The position numbers and the translations under genes were made by a program. Of a stretch of DNA of 64,000 bases, positions 27,418 through 36,997 are shown in pieces. Source of the DNA: Bacteroidota bacterium (GTDB lineage Bacteria > Bacteroidota > Bacteroidia > UKL13-3); contig JAUXUD010000001.1 in the NCBI GenBank assembly GCA_030680835.1, positions 1-64,000 on the forward strand, read 5' to 3'. The notes below the pieces were generated by a model. That model made no database searches, had not been told where the DNA came from, and worked only from the letters and a program-made list of their open reading frames with translations. Each line of letters begins with the position of its first letter. Positions within the stretch are counted from its first letter, which is position 1.

Positions 27418-28473
27418 TTACAAGTTCTGATAATAATTAAGAGACTGCATGATCAGGTCAGAACTGCAAACCTGATCCACTTTGGCCTTACCTATTTTTT
27501 TTAACAGGGTAAAATGAATATTCCCTTCCCGGTTTTTCTTATCGTTGCGCATATAGTTAATCAGTTCTTCGGGGTTAAGCTTTTGTTTGTATTTAGGGAA
27601 CCGTGAGCTAATATATTCTACTATACTTTTGAATTCCTTACCGGATAAATTTTCGATGTTTTTGCTGATGTATGCTTCACAAATTATTCCGATAGCAATG
27701 GCTTCACCGTGTTTGAGCGGTACCTTATCGTTAAGCAGACTGGCTGTTTCAACTGCATGACCAATGGTATGGCCAAAGTTGAGGCATTTACGTAATTCTT
27801 TTTCAAAGGGATCCTTTTTAACAATGCCCACTTTTATTTTAAGCGATGGAAAAATAAAGGTATTGATTTTGCTCCAGTCGTTTAGCGGAATGTCAATTAA
27901 TTTTTCAAATAACTCTTTATCTGCAATTAAAGCGTGCTTGGTAAGCTCTGCCAGGCCATTGCGTTTTTCGTTCTCCTTGAGGGTATTTAAAAAAGGCGGA
28001 TAAATATATATTTCTGCAGGATGTTTAAATACCCCAATCACATTTTTATAGGAAAGCATATCCACCCCCTGTTTTCCGCCAACAGCTGCATCTACCATTG
28101 CCAGCAGGGTTGTTGGAACATTTATAAAATCGATTCCACGTTTATAGGTTGCCGCACAAAACCCACCGATATCGCTCACTACACCCCCGCCCAGGTTAAT
28201 AAGCAAAGCATTCCGGTCGGCAAAATTACTTAGCAGGGTTTCCCAGATGAACTCAGCCTGCTTAATATTTTTGCTTGCCTCTCCTTCAGCGATTACAATC
28301 GGGATAAAATTAACCAGATATGGACTAAATAAAGGCCAGCAATATTTGTGGGTATTGGTATCCATGAGAACAAATATTTTGGAATACTCTTTATTGATAA
28401 GGGTTTCGGCCAGTTTTTCCAGCACATCCTCCCCCAAAAAAATATTAAAATCTTTATTTAAAATTTGTTTCAT
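27418..28473 (-). CDS. aroB: 3-dehydroquinate synthase
   Basis: 351 residues. It converts DAHP to 3-dehydroquinate, step two of the shikimate pathway, using NAD and a divalent metal. Visible motifs: EGEASKN, GGGVVSDIGGFCAATYKRG, PTTLLAMVDAAVGGK, and metal-ligand regions ELTKHALIAD, GHTIGHAVE and KHGEAIAIG. First gene of the aroB-aroA pair and divergent from the putA-like gene, with 82 bp between the starts. Confidence 0.95.
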   Translation of the reverse strand: MKQILNKDFNIFLGEDVLEKLAETLINKEYSKIFVLMDTNTHKYCWPLFSPYLVNFIPIVIAEGEASKNIKQAEFIWETLLSNFADRNALLINLGGGVVSDIGGFCAATYKRGIDFINVPTTLLAMVDAAVGGKQGVDMLSYKNVIGVFKHPAEIYIYPPFLNTLKENEKRNGLAELTKHALIADKELFEKLIDIPLNDWSKINTFIFPSLKIKVGIVKKDPFEKELRKCLNFGHTIGHAVETASLLNDKVPLKHGEAIAIGIICEAYISKNIENLSGKEFKSIVEYISSRFPKYKQKLNPEELINYMRNDKKNREGNIHFTLLKKIGKAKVDQVCSSDLIMQSLNYYQNL

Positions 28474-28491
28474 GAAACTGGCATATAATGA

Positions 28492-28499
28492 TACTTTTG
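28492..28499 (+). promoter_or_regulatory. Bacteroidota -7 element (TACTTTTG) in the aroB/putA intergenic region
   Basis: TACTTTTG fits TAnnTTTG and lies 56 nt before the putA-like ATG. The nearest TTTG upstream (28464) is 24 bp away, wider than usual, so only the -7 part is claimed. Confidence 0.4.
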
Positions 28500-28555
28500 C
28501 GCTGCTAAATTAACTTAAATAACAAGTTCGCAAAATATTAAATTAACAAACCACC

Positions 28556-29734
28556 ATGAGCTTAACTAATCTTGATTTTTCGAACACGGAAATCGCGTTT
28601 AAAACAAAAACAAATGGAGAATTACGCAACTCTTACCTGCTGTTTAAAGCAATCGGTTACAACTGGCTGGTTCAAACCGGACCAAAGGTTATTGAATTCT
28701 GTTTTAACATTAAATTACCGATAAAGGGAATTATTAAAGCAACAGTTTTCAAGCAATTTTGCGGGGGAGAGAATATTGATGAATGCAACAAAACCATAGA
28801 TTTAATGGGTGAATACGGGGTAGGAACCATTTTGGATTACTCGGTTGAGGGGGAGGAAAAAGACGAGATTTTTGATGCAACCGCCGATGAAATTATCAAA
28901 ACTATTTTAAAGGCAACCGTCCATTCAAACGTTCCGTTCAGTGTATTTAAAGTAACTGGTGTGGCCCGGTTGGACTTACTTGCAAAGGTAAATGCCAAAC
29001 AGAGTTTGAGCAAACAGGAGCAGGCCGAATTCGATAGAATAAGGGCAAGAATTAACAGAATTTGCCAAACTGCCTTTAACCAGAATGTTCGGATATTTAT
29101 TGATGCCGAATTAAGTTGGATGCAGGATGTAATTGATAATTTGTGTGATGAGCTGATGTTGTTATACAATAAAGAAAAGCCCATTGTATACAATACCCTT
29201 CAGTTTTACCGCCACGACCGGGTTGAATATTTGAAAAAAGCGATTGCAAAGGCGAAAGACCAGCATTATTTTTACGGGATAAAATTAGTTAGGGGCGCAT
29301 ACCTGGAACGGGAACGGTTAAGGGCCAAGGAAATGGGTTATACTGATCCCATTCAACCCACCAAAGCCGCAACCGATGCAGCCTATGATGAAGGACTCAG
29401 ACTTTGTGTTGAAAATATTGAAATCGTATCGATATGTAATGGCACGCATAATGAAGAAAGTTGCAGGTTGCTTGCAGAATTAATGGAGAAAAAGGGACTG
29501 AAAAACGGTGATGATCGCGTATATTTTTCTCAGTTGTTTGGCATGAGTGATAATTTAAGTTATAACCTGGCCAATGCCGGTTATAAAGTGGCTAAATATT
29601 TGCCTTACGGACCGGTGCGGGCAGTATTGCCATACTTATTCAGAAGGGCGCAGGAAAATACCAGCGTACAGGGCCAGGCTGGAAGGGAACTGAGTTTGAT
29701 TGCAAAAGAATTAAAGCGCAGGAATTTGTTGTAA
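28556..29734 (+). CDS. Proline dehydrogenase family protein
   Basis: 392 residues. It resembles the single-domain FAD-linked proline dehydrogenases of Bacteroidota, which oxidise proline to pyrroline-5-carboxylate. Supporting motifs are GVGTILDYSVEGEE, the KVTGVARLDLL strand, RIFIDAELSWMQ, YNTLQFYRHDRVEYL, GIKLVRGAYLERER and the C-terminal YLPYGPVRAVLPYLFRR-EN block characteristic of the PRODH barrel. There is no fused P5C dehydrogenase domain. Seven bases separate it from tsaE, so the two are probably one transcript. Confidence 0.88.
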   Translation: MSLTNLDFSNTEIAFKTKTNGELRNSYLLFKAIGYNWLVQTGPKVIEFCFNIKLPIKGIIKATVFKQFCGGENIDECNKTIDLMGEYGVGTILDYSVEGEEKDEIFDATADEIIKTILKATVHSNVPFSVFKVTGVARLDLLAKVNAKQSLSKQEQAEFDRIRARINRICQTAFNQNVRIFIDAELSWMQDVIDNLCDELMLLYNKEKPIVYNTLQFYRHDRVEYLKKAIAKAKDQHYFYGIKLVRGAYLERERLRAKEMGYTDPIQPTKAATDAAYDEGLRLCVENIEIVSICNGTHNEESCRLLAELMEKKGLKNGDDRVYFSQLFGMSDNLSYNLANAGYKVAKYLPYGPVRAVLPYLFRRAQENTSVQGQAGRELSLIAKELKRRNLL

Positions 29735-29740
29735 ATCAAA

Positions 29741-30175
29741 ATGCTTCAAACTTCATTTCAATACAATTTAAAATCATTAAAAGACGCGGCTCAATTTGTA
29801 ATTGAGCATGCCGGCAATTCAAAATTGTGGTGCTTTTATGGCCTCATGGGGGCCGGAAAAACAACCTTAATTAAAGAAGTTTGCAAACAACTGGAGTTAA
29901 CAGATGAAGTAAGCAGTCCTACCTTTTCGCTGGTAAATGAATATAAGTTAGGTTCAGGGAAATTAATTTATCATTTTGATTTTTATAGAGTGAACAATAT
30001 CGAAGAAGTATATGATATGGGCTATGAAGATTATTTTTATTCGGATAACCTGTGTTTGATTGAATGGCCCGAAAAGATTGAAGAAATATTGAAAGATGAA
30101 TCTTATATCGAAATAAGTATATCCATGGCAAATGAAGGGCGGCAATTAAAAATTTCACACCAAAAATCAGGGTAA
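29741..30175 (+). CDS. tsaE: tRNA threonylcarbamoyladenosine biosynthesis ATPase TsaE
   Basis: 144 residues. TsaE is the P-loop ATPase that resets the TsaB-TsaD complex making t6A37 in tRNA. Walker A is GLMGAGKTTLIKE. SSPTFSLVNEY, HFDFYRV and LIEWPEKI are the family landmarks. It sits 7 bp after the proline dehydrogenase gene and just upstream of ald, which has its own promoter. Confidence 0.93.
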   Translation: MLQTSFQYNLKSLKDAAQFVIEHAGNSKLWCFYGLMGAGKTTLIKEVCKQLELTDEVSSPTFSLVNEYKLGSGKLIYHFDFYRVNNIEEVYDMGYEDYFYSDNLCLIEWPEKIEEILKDESYIEISISMANEGRQLKISHQKSG

Positions 30176-30177
30176 AT

Positions 30178-30208
30178 TTTGATAACATACAGAAATGGCC
30201 TATTTTTG
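30178..30208 (+). promoter_or_regulatory. Promoter of alanine dehydrogenase
   Basis: TTTG (30178-30181), 19 bp, then TATTTTTG (30201-30208): an exact fit to the Bacteroidota consensus with the expected spacing, ending 22 nt before the ATG. Confidence 0.7.
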
Positions 30209-30230
30209 ATTTCACGCAATCAATTTTTCT

Positions 30231-31457
30231 ATGGCCGAAAACCTTTCGTATGGTTTTAGTGAATTAGCCAAACAGGCTAGTTTACAGCCTAAAGAGGCTC
30301 TTTTAGAAGTTAACAAACCTAACAAAGCCTTGTATATCGGGGTTCCCAAAGAGACCACACTCCAGGAGCATCGGGTACCACTCACTCCATCATCTGTACA
30401 ATTATTGGTAAATAATGGCAATGAAGTTTGGATTGAAACCAATGCGGGTAAGGAAGCAAAATTTTCGGACAAGGAATTTAGCGATGCAGGTGCCAAAATT
30501 TGTTATACCCCGGAAGAAATTTTTAAGGCAGATATTATAGTAAAGGTTGAACCGCCCACTGTTGATGAAATTAACTTGTTGGGTCCAGAAAAGCTGCTAC
30601 TTTCCGCCTTACAGCATGGGGCAAAATCGGAACCTTATATACGCAGTATGATGCAGAAGAAAATCAATGCCATTGCATTTGAATTTTTGAAAGATACGGA
30701 TGGTATTTTTCCGATTGTAAGGTCATTAAGCGAGATTACCGGAATAACCGCTATTTCAGTAGCATCAGAATTATTGAGTTATAATAGAGGCGGTAAAGGA
30801 GAAATGCTTGGCGGGGTATCGGGTATTCCACCTACTGAGGTAGTAATTATTGGAGCTGGAACGGTAGGTGAATATGCCGCAAAGGCTGCAATTGGAATTG
30901 GGGCTACAGTTAAAGTTTTTGATCATTCGTTGGCCCGCTTGCGCAGGCTGCAAAGCAATTTGGGTCAGAATATATTCACCTCTCTCATTCATCCTAAGAT
31001 TTTATATAAAGCCATAGTGATTGCCGATGTGGTTATTGGGTGCATCCGGAGTGATGAAGGCAGAAGTCCGGTTATTGTGAGTGAAGAACTGGTTTCGCAA
31101 ATGAAGCAATCCAGCATTATTTTAGATATCAGCATTGACCAGGGCGGCGTTTTTGAAACTTCAGAAATTACGACCCACGATAAGCCCACCTTTGTAAAAC
31201 ACGGAATTATACATTATTGCGTCCCCAATATTACCAGCAGGGTATGCCGAACAGCCAGCTATGCCTTGAGCAATATTTTAACCCCTTTATTACTGCGTTT
31301 TTCAGAATCGCAAAGCTTTGGAGATTTTTTGTTTGCCAACCCCGAAGTGAGAAACGGAGTTTATATATACCGTGGCAATCTAACCAACAAACATTTAGGC
31401 AAACGCCTGAGCATTTACAATAAGGATATTGATTTGTTGCTGGCAGCACATGCTTAG
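30231..31457 (+). CDS. ald: Alanine dehydrogenase
   Basis: 408 residues, NAD-dependent reversible deamination of alanine to pyruvate. Landmarks: GVPKETTLQEHRVPLTP, the substrate-binding KVEPP and LQHGAK blocks, GGVSGIPP, and the Rossmann motif VIIGAGTVGEYAAKAA. The first 35 residues or so (before ALYIGVPKE) are an N-terminal extension common in Bacteroidota homologs. Own promoter at 30178; an inverted heptamer repeat lies after its stop. Confidence 0.92.
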   Translation: MAENLSYGFSELAKQASLQPKEALLEVNKPNKALYIGVPKETTLQEHRVPLTPSSVQLLVNNGNEVWIETNAGKEAKFSDKEFSDAGAKICYTPEEIFKADIIVKVEPPTVDEINLLGPEKLLLSALQHGAKSEPYIRSMMQKKINAIAFEFLKDTDGIFPIVRSLSEITGITAISVASELLSYNRGGKGEMLGGVSGIPPTEVVIIGAGTVGEYAAKAAIGIGATVKVFDHSLARLRRLQSNLGQNIFTSLIHPKILYKAIVIADVVIGCIRSDEGRSPVIVSEELVSQMKQSSIILDISIDQGGVFETSEITTHDKPTFVKHGIIHYCVPNITSRVCRTASYALSNILTPLLLRFSESQSFGDFLFANPEVRNGVYIYRGNLTNKHLGKRLSIYNKDIDLLLAAHA

Positions 31458-31493
31458 TAAAATTGCTTTCTTTGAATATTTCGTTCCCCTTAG

Positions 31494-31557
31494 TTTCTTT
31501 GTTGCTTTGTAGCATTAGGAATTTTTATAGCTACTAAGAAACAAAGGAACAAAGAAA
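31494..31557. repeat. Inverted heptamer repeat downstream of ald
   Basis: TTTCTTTGTTGCTTTGT (31494-31510) and ACAAAGGAACAAAGAAA (31541-31557) are complementary at 16 of 17 positions, with a nested GTAGC/GCTAC pair inside. Each arm reads as 7-mers (TTAGTTT, CTTTGTT, GCTTTGT; AGAAACA, AAGGAAC, AAAGAAA). It is 36 bp after the ald stop and may act as a terminator or 3'-end stabiliser. The rest of the 31458-31709 spacer shows nothing clear. Confidence 0.75.
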
Positions 31558-31709
31558 ATCTACCAGGATTATTTAAACAGCTTGCAATCACCCCAATAAA
31601 TAATCCACACCCCTGTTGAAAACGGGTGCATTAGTTGCACAAAGGTTTTTCGTTATTTGAAACAGGTAAAATAGGTTTCACGCAACATGAACAAGCGTTC
31701 CACGGAATT

Positions 31710-32390
31710 ATGAAAATCACTTATTACGGACATTCCTGCTTTAGCGTGCAGGTTTCAGGCAAAACCCTTTTGTTTGATCCCTTTATACGTGGGAATGAAT
31801 TGGCCAAAGGTATTGATATCAATGGCATTTTAGCAGATTATATCCTGGTATCCCACGGTCACGATGACCATACCGGCGATTTGGTGTATTTGGCAAACAA
31901 AACGAATGCCATGGTAATTTGCAGCTGGGAAATCATGCTCTGGCTGAATAATCAGGGGGTAAAAAATGTGCATCCTTTGAATGTAGGCGGAAAACATGCA
32001 TTTGATTTTGGCACGGTAAAAATGACTTTTGCTTCTCACAGCAGCAGTATGGGCGATGGAACTTATGCCGGTGTTGCAGGAGGCTTTTTGGTTCAGGCCG
32101 AAAATAAAACCCTTTATTATAGCGGCGATACAGGTTTGAACCAGGAAATGAAATTGATTGGCGAAATGAACCCACCTGATATTGCATTGTTGCCCATTGG
32201 CGATAACTTTACCATGGATGCGGCAGATGCGGCAATGGCTGCAGGATTTATTAACTGCAAACATGTAATTGGTTTGCATTACGATACCTTTGGTTTCATA
32301 AAAATAAACCATCAGGCAGCAACTGAAAAATTTGAAAAAGCAGGTGTAAAATTAACATTATTAAACATAGGCGGACATATCGCCATTTAA
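31710..32390 (+). CDS. UPF0173-type metal-dependent hydrolase (metallo-beta-lactamase fold)
   Basis: 226 residues. The start MKITYYGHSCFSV is where this family begins; a longer frame from TTG 31635 adds 25 unrelated residues. The metal-binding SHGHDDHTGD is the HxHxDH signature, and YYSGDTGL, LLPIGDNFTMD and GLHYDTFG follow in the family order. Substrate unknown; often annotated as YtkL-like. It lies 8 bp before parA and may be in the same operon. Confidence 0.9.
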   Translation: MKITYYGHSCFSVQVSGKTLLFDPFIRGNELAKGIDINGILADYILVSHGHDDHTGDLVYLANKTNAMVICSWEIMLWLNNQGVKNVHPLNVGGKHAFDFGTVKMTFASHSSSMGDGTYAGVAGGFLVQAENKTLYYSGDTGLNQEMKLIGEMNPPDIALLPIGDNFTMDAADAAMAAGFINCKHVIGLHYDTFGFIKINHQAATEKFEKAGVKLTLLNIGGHIAI

Positions 32391-32398
32391 AAAGAATC

Positions 32399-33205
32399 AT
32401 GGGTAAAATAATAGCAATAGTGAACCAAAAGGGAGGGGTAGGCAAAACTACCACCGCCATTAACCTGGCTGCAAGTTTAGCCGTACTGGAGTTCCGTACT
32501 TTAGTAATTGATGGCGATCCGCAGGCCAATACCTCTTCGGGTTTGGGCTTTGATCCAAAAGATGTGCGAACCGGTTTGTACGAAGTGTTGGTAAACGAAG
32601 TTCCGGCAAAAGATGCTATTTTGAGGACTGAATACAGTTACCTCGATATACTGCCATCAAATATCGATCTGGTAGGTGCCGAAATTGAACTGATTAATGT
32701 TCCAAATCGTGAACGCATCATGAAATACGCCATTGATAAGTTAAAAGGGGAATACGATTTTATTATCATCGATTGTTCTCCTTCACTGGGTTTAATCACA
32801 ACCAATTCATTGGTTGCGAGTGATTCGGTTATAATACCGGTTCAATGCGAATATTTTGCATTGGAAGGTTTGGGAAAATTATTAAATACGGTAAAAATTA
32901 TTCAAACCAATTTAAATCCTGAACTGCAGATTGAAGGATTGCTGTTAACCATGTACGATATGCGTTTACGCCTGAGCAACCAGGTGGTTGAGGAAGTAAA
33001 AATGCATTTTCAGGATCTGGTTTTTGATACCATCATTCAGCGCAATACAAAATTAAGCGAAGCCCCCAGTTTTGGTATAGCTGTAATTACTCATGATGCC
33101 GAAAGCAAGGGTGCGATTAATTATTTAAATCTGGCAAAGGAATTGCTGCAAAAGAATGGTTTAACCAAAACCAGCATGATGGAATCGCCACATAAGATGA
33201 ACTAA
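32399..33205 (+). CDS. parA: Chromosome partitioning ATPase ParA (Soj)
   Basis: 268 residues. Deviant Walker A QKGGVGKTTTAINLAASLA, Walker A' DGDPQANTSSGLG and Walker B DFIIIDCSPSLG. With ParB it moves or organises the replication-origin region. Followed after 25 bp by parB, then DUF5683, dapB and lepB, the usual chromosomal order in Bacteroidota, so this is not a plasmid partition locus. Confidence 0.95.
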   Translation: MGKIIAIVNQKGGVGKTTTAINLAASLAVLEFRTLVIDGDPQANTSSGLGFDPKDVRTGLYEVLVNEVPAKDAILRTEYSYLDILPSNIDLVGAEIELINVPNRERIMKYAIDKLKGEYDFIIIDCSPSLGLITTNSLVASDSVIIPVQCEYFALEGLGKLLNTVKIIQTNLNPELQIEGLLLTMYDMRLRLSNQVVEEVKMHFQDLVFDTIIQRNTKLSEAPSFGIAVITHDAESKGAINYLNLAKELLQKNGLTKTSMMESPHKMN

Positions 33206-33230
33206 ATTTAAAATCCGGGAAAAAGAGCGC

Positions 33231-34118
33231 ATGAGCAAAACACAGAGAAATGCATTGGGAAGAGGTTTGAGTGCCTTATTGGAAAATGCAAGTACAGATA
33301 TTACCGCAACAGAATCGAAACCCTTGTATTCGATCAGCGAAATTCCGATTAGTCAGATTCAGGCCAATCCATTTCAGCCACGTGAAGAGTTTGAGGAAAC
33401 CGCATTAAACGAACTGGCTGAGTCCATCAGGATTCACGGAATTATTCAACCTATTACCGTAAGAAAACTGGGCTACGACAGCTTCCAGATTATAAGTGGT
33501 GAGCGCAGAACCCGGGCCGCACGCATTGCAGGCTTAACCAATATCCCGGCATTTATCCGTTTGGCAGATGACCAGGGCATGCTCGAAATGGCGCTGATTG
33601 AAAATATCCAGCGTGAAGAGTTAAACGCCATGGAAATAGCCATCAGCTACAAACGATTGCTTGATGAATGCAGTTTGAACCAGGAGCAATTGGGCGAACG
33701 GGTGGGTAAAAACAGGTCGACGGTTAACAATTATTTGCGCTTGTTAAAGTTACCCGACAATATACAGGTTGCCATCAGGGACAATCAGATTACGATGGGA
33801 CATGCACGCGCAATTATCAATATCGATAATGCCGATGAGCAGCAATATCTTTTCAATAAAATGATGGAAGACGGGCTTTCGGTTCGCGAGGTTGAAAACA
33901 TGGTTAGGATTGCACATGAGCGTAAAGATGAAGTAAAAACAGCCACCCCCTCAAAAAAGAAACATGAACTTCCGCATACTTTTATTGAATTTCAGAAAGC
34001 ATTGAGTGGAAAATTTGATGTTCATGTTAAAATAAGAGCCGATGAGCGTGGACGTGGTAATTTGGTTATTCCTTTCAAATCGCAACAGGATTTAAAACGG
34101 ATTATAGATTTGCTGTGA
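33231..34118 (+). CDS. parB: Chromosome partitioning protein ParB (Spo0J)
   Basis: 295 residues. N-terminal CTPase/nuclease-like domain with NPFQPREEFEE, ESIRIHGIIQPITVR and GERRTRAARIAG; central helix-turn-helix (LGERVGKNRSTVNNYLRLLKL); basic C-terminal dimerisation part. Its stop overlaps the GTG start of the next gene by 4 bp. No full parS site was found in the window. Confidence 0.95.
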   Translation: MSKTQRNALGRGLSALLENASTDITATESKPLYSISEIPISQIQANPFQPREEFEETALNELAESIRIHGIIQPITVRKLGYDSFQIISGERRTRAARIAGLTNIPAFIRLADDQGMLEMALIENIQREELNAMEIAISYKRLLDECSLNQEQLGERVGKNRSTVNNYLRLLKLPDNIQVAIRDNQITMGHARAIINIDNADEQQYLFNKMMEDGLSVREVENMVRIAHERKDEVKTATPSKKKHELPHTFIEFQKALSGKFDVHVKIRADERGRGNLVIPFKSQQDLKRIIDLL

Positions 34119-34669
34119 TATTAAAGCGATTGTTTTTTTTGATGCTTACTTTTTTTTGCATGAACCCATTGTTTGCGCAAAAACTGGTAACAGATACAGT
34201 GGGTGTAAAATTAATTAAAACACCGATGGCTCATCCTAAAAAGGCCGCTTTGTTATCTTTGATTCCGGGTGCAGGCCAGGCATACAATAAAAAATATTGG
34301 AAAATGCCCATTATATATGCAGGGTTTGGGGCATTAACTTACTCGTTTATTTTTTACAGTACAGAGTTCAGCCGGGTTAGAGCGGCCTATAAACAAAAAA
34401 TCAACAATCAGCCTATAAGTGACCCCGAATTTCAAAATGTGCCTGAAGATATGTTGTACCGGGTTCGGGAGAGCTACCGGAAATCGAGAGATTTATCGGC
34501 CATTGGTATGGCCGGACTCTACATATTAAATATTATAGATGCGGCTGTTGATGCGCATTTAAAAGGCTTTGATGTTTCTGACAAATTGAGTTTACGGGTA
34601 TTACCCGATTATAATTATTGGATGGGAAATAGCTATGTTGGTGTAAATTTGAAGTTAAGTATTAAGTAA
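34115..34669 (+). CDS. DUF5683 family membrane protein
   Basis: 184 residues, GTG start overlapping the parB stop. Signal peptide ending at LFAQ, then HPKKAALLSLIPGAGQAYNKKYWK followed by IIYAGFGALTYSFIF, the block that defines the DUF5683 family, and a second hydrophobic segment near AGLYILNIIDAAVDAHL. Function unknown; consistently found after parB in Bacteroidota, which suggests an envelope protein co-expressed with partition genes. Confidence 0.85.
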   Translation: MILKRLFFLMLTFFCMNPLFAQKLVTDTVGVKLIKTPMAHPKKAALLSLIPGAGQAYNKKYWKMPIIYAGFGALTYSFIFYSTEFSRVRAAYKQKINNQPISDPEFQNVPEDMLYRVRESYRKSRDLSAIGMAGLYILNIIDAAVDAHLKGFDVSDKLSLRVLPDYNYWMGNSYVGVNLKLSIK

Positions 34670-34740
34670 TTGAGAAAAATACTCCTCAATCTTTGGTGAT
34701 TTGATAAAAAAAGACTTATTTGAGGCATAATTATCAGGGT

Positions 34741-35502
34741 ATGAAAATTGCTTTATTGGGATACGGCAAAATGGGTATGGCTATTGAAAAAATAGCTGTA
34801 GCGAAAGGTCATGAAATTGTATATAAAGTTAACCATGGAAATTCCTATGATTTTATGCCGGTTAGCCTGTTAAATGTTGATGTAGCCATTGATTTTAGTA
34901 TGCCAACAGCAGCAGTTGAAAACATATTAAAATGCTTTGAATCGCGCGTACCCATTGTAGTTGGCACCACAGGTTGGTACGATCAGTTTGATGAAATAAA
35001 AAGCAAATGTATACACGAAGGCCAGTCGATGGTTTACAGCACCAATTTTAGCATTGGGGTAAATTTGTTTTACAAAATCAATAAAATTCTGGCATCCATG
35101 ATGCATCATTTCGACAGTTACGATGTAATGATAGAAGAAGTGCATCATACTGCCAAAAAAGACCACCCCAGCGGCACTGCACTTTCACTCGCCAAGCAAT
35201 TAATGGATGAGTTTCCGGATAAAACACATATTAAAAGCCGTTTGATTTTTGATAAAAATCAGCCCACACAAAGTACAAAACCCCATGAGTTATTAATTGA
35301 ATCATACAGGGAGGGTGATGTTACCGGAATACATAAAGTTAAATATGAATCGGTAATTGACTCTTTGGAAATTACCCATGATGCCAAATCGAGATACGGT
35401 TTTGCCAAAGGAGCCCTGATGGCAGCCGAGTGGATTATTGGCAAAAAAGGTATTTATACCATGGAAGAAATTTTAAATCTCGACGAAATTATCAAACAAT
35501 AA
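34741..35502 (+). CDS. dapB: 4-hydroxy-tetrahydrodipicolinate reductase
   Basis: 253 residues from MKIALLGYGKMG; the frame reaches back seven codons but the Rossmann fold starts here. Lysine/diaminopimelate pathway enzyme. Motifs: GYGKMGMAIE (NAD(P) binding), VGTTGWYDQ, and the catalytic EVHHTAKKDHPSGTA. Fourth gene of the parAB-DUF5683-dapB-lepB run. Confidence 0.93.
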   Translation: MKIALLGYGKMGMAIEKIAVAKGHEIVYKVNHGNSYDFMPVSLLNVDVAIDFSMPTAAVENILKCFESRVPIVVGTTGWYDQFDEIKSKCIHEGQSMVYSTNFSIGVNLFYKINKILASMMHHFDSYDVMIEEVHHTAKKDHPSGTALSLAKQLMDEFPDKTHIKSRLIFDKNQPTQSTKPHELLIESYREGDVTGIHKVKYESVIDSLEITHDAKSRYGFAKGALMAAEWIIGKKGIYTMEEILNLDEIIKQ

Positions 35503-35593
35503 CCCTTTAAAAAGGTAAACTACCACATACGTAAAAGCGAATCAATATACCATCATATTCTCCTTCTCTTCGCGTTCAATATTAAAAATCTTT

Positions 35594-36967
35594 ATGGAGC
35601 AAAAATCAAGTTTTAACATAAAATCAACTTTCGAATTTTATTATAAGAGCCCAAAACAATTTTCAAAAAAGCAGTGGATTGTAATTTCATTATGGTGCAT
35701 TGGAAATTTATTTGTTGCAATTTTATACATGGGGGCAGGTGCTTCAATCATGATGTCGCTGCTCAATTTTATATATGGCTGTGCACTGATCTGGTTGTAT
35801 TTTACACGCATACTCGCATTTGTTATTTCACCGGTAATATACATTGTTTTATACCTCTTGTCGTTGGTACGCATTGTAGGAAAAACAAATAAAAGAATGG
35901 TATACGAATGGGGTGATGCCCTGTGGTTTGCTACTTTGGCGGCCACGGTGATCCGTTCTTATTTTATAGAAGCCTATACCATACCCACCTCATCCATGGA
36001 AAAATCATTGCTGGTTGGAGATTTTTTATTTGTAAGCAAGTTTCATTATGGTACCCGCTTACCGGTAACCCCGCTTTCATTTCCGTTTTCGCATAATGTT
36101 TTACCGCTTACCGATTCGGTTCCCAGTTATTTAAAGTTTATGCAAATGCCATACAAGCGTTTGCCTTCACTGCAAAGTATTAAAAATAACGATGTAGTTG
36201 TATTTAATTATCCCTTTGAAGATGGCAGACCTTTTGATAAAAAAGAAAATTATATTAAGCGTTGCCTGGCCATTTCGGGCGATTCGATTCAGGTAATTGA
36301 AGGCCAGGTTTATATTAATGGCAAACCAGCTGAAAATCCTGAAAAAATGCAGTTTAAATACGAAGTTAAATTTGATGAATCGGGTTATTGGAATGAGAAA
36401 AAGTTTCAGGGTATGCTGCGCTCTTATGATATCAGTGAAGGAGAAAATTTGCCCCATGGCAACCTCGACTTTGCATTTCCGCTTTCTTATGCCAACAAGC
36501 TAAAAATTGAGCAGGAACAAGGTGTGATGCGGGTTGACTCTTTGTTTTCAGATTATAACGAGTACCAGGATTATATCTTTCCGCATAATCCGAATTTAAA
36601 ATGGAGTGTTGATTATTACGGTCCGTTATACGTGCCGAAAGCGGGAGCTACAGTTAAACTGGATAGCAACACATACAGCATTTATGAAAGAGCCATCCGC
36701 GTTTATGAAAACAATCCGGATTTTGTGATGCAAAATGGAAAATTTTTGTTGAATGGACAGGAGATAAGCAGTTATACTTTTAAATACAATTACTTTTTTA
36801 TGATGGGCGACAACCGCCACAACAGTGCCGATAGCCGGTTTTGGGGATTTGTACCCGAAACCAATATTGTAGGCAAGGCCCTGTTTGTTTGGATGAGCTG
36901 GGACAAAAATGCCACCAAAATTTGGCAACGCGTAAGGTGGAAACGTATTTTTAACGGAATACATTAG
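35594..36967 (+). CDS. lepB: Signal peptidase I
   Basis: 457 residues, much longer than E. coli LepB, as is usual in Bacteroidota. Several N-terminal membrane segments lie within residues 28-92. The catalytic Ser is about residue 134 in IPTSSMEKSLLVGD. The general-base Lys lies in ENYIKRCLAISGD, and MMGDNRHNSADSRFWGFVP is the C-terminal signature box. A large insertion (about 230-380) separates the Lys block from the final box. It cleaves signal peptides of exported proteins, including the T9SS cargo in this window. Confidence 0.93.
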   Translation: MEQKSSFNIKSTFEFYYKSPKQFSKKQWIVISLWCIGNLFVAILYMGAGASIMMSLLNFIYGCALIWLYFTRILAFVISPVIYIVLYLLSLVRIVGKTNKRMVYEWGDALWFATLAATVIRSYFIEAYTIPTSSMEKSLLVGDFLFVSKFHYGTRLPVTPLSFPFSHNVLPLTDSVPSYLKFMQMPYKRLPSLQSIKNNDVVVFNYPFEDGRPFDKKENYIKRCLAISGDSIQVIEGQVYINGKPAENPEKMQFKYEVKFDESGYWNEKKFQGMLRSYDISEGENLPHGNLDFAFPLSYANKLKIEQEQGVMRVDSLFSDYNEYQDYIFPHNPNLKWSVDYYGPLYVPKAGATVKLDSNTYSIYERAIRVYENNPDFVMQNGKFLLNGQEISSYTFKYNYFFMMGDNRHNSADSRFWGFVPETNIVGKALFVWMSWDKNATKIWQRVRWKRIFNGIH

Positions 36968-36997
36968 GAAGGGCATGGGGTTTTGTGGTAATCCATT

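Noticed and set aside
31674-31692. parS-like half site (GTTTCACG) near parA
   Set aside because: Only the left half matches the parS consensus; the right half is not complementary. A similar TTTCACGCAA string at 30211 is also only a half match.
32399-34118. parA-parB as evidence of a plasmid or integrated plasmid
   Set aside because: They are followed by DUF5683, dapB and lepB, a normal chromosomal arrangement, and no replication or mobilisation genes are present.
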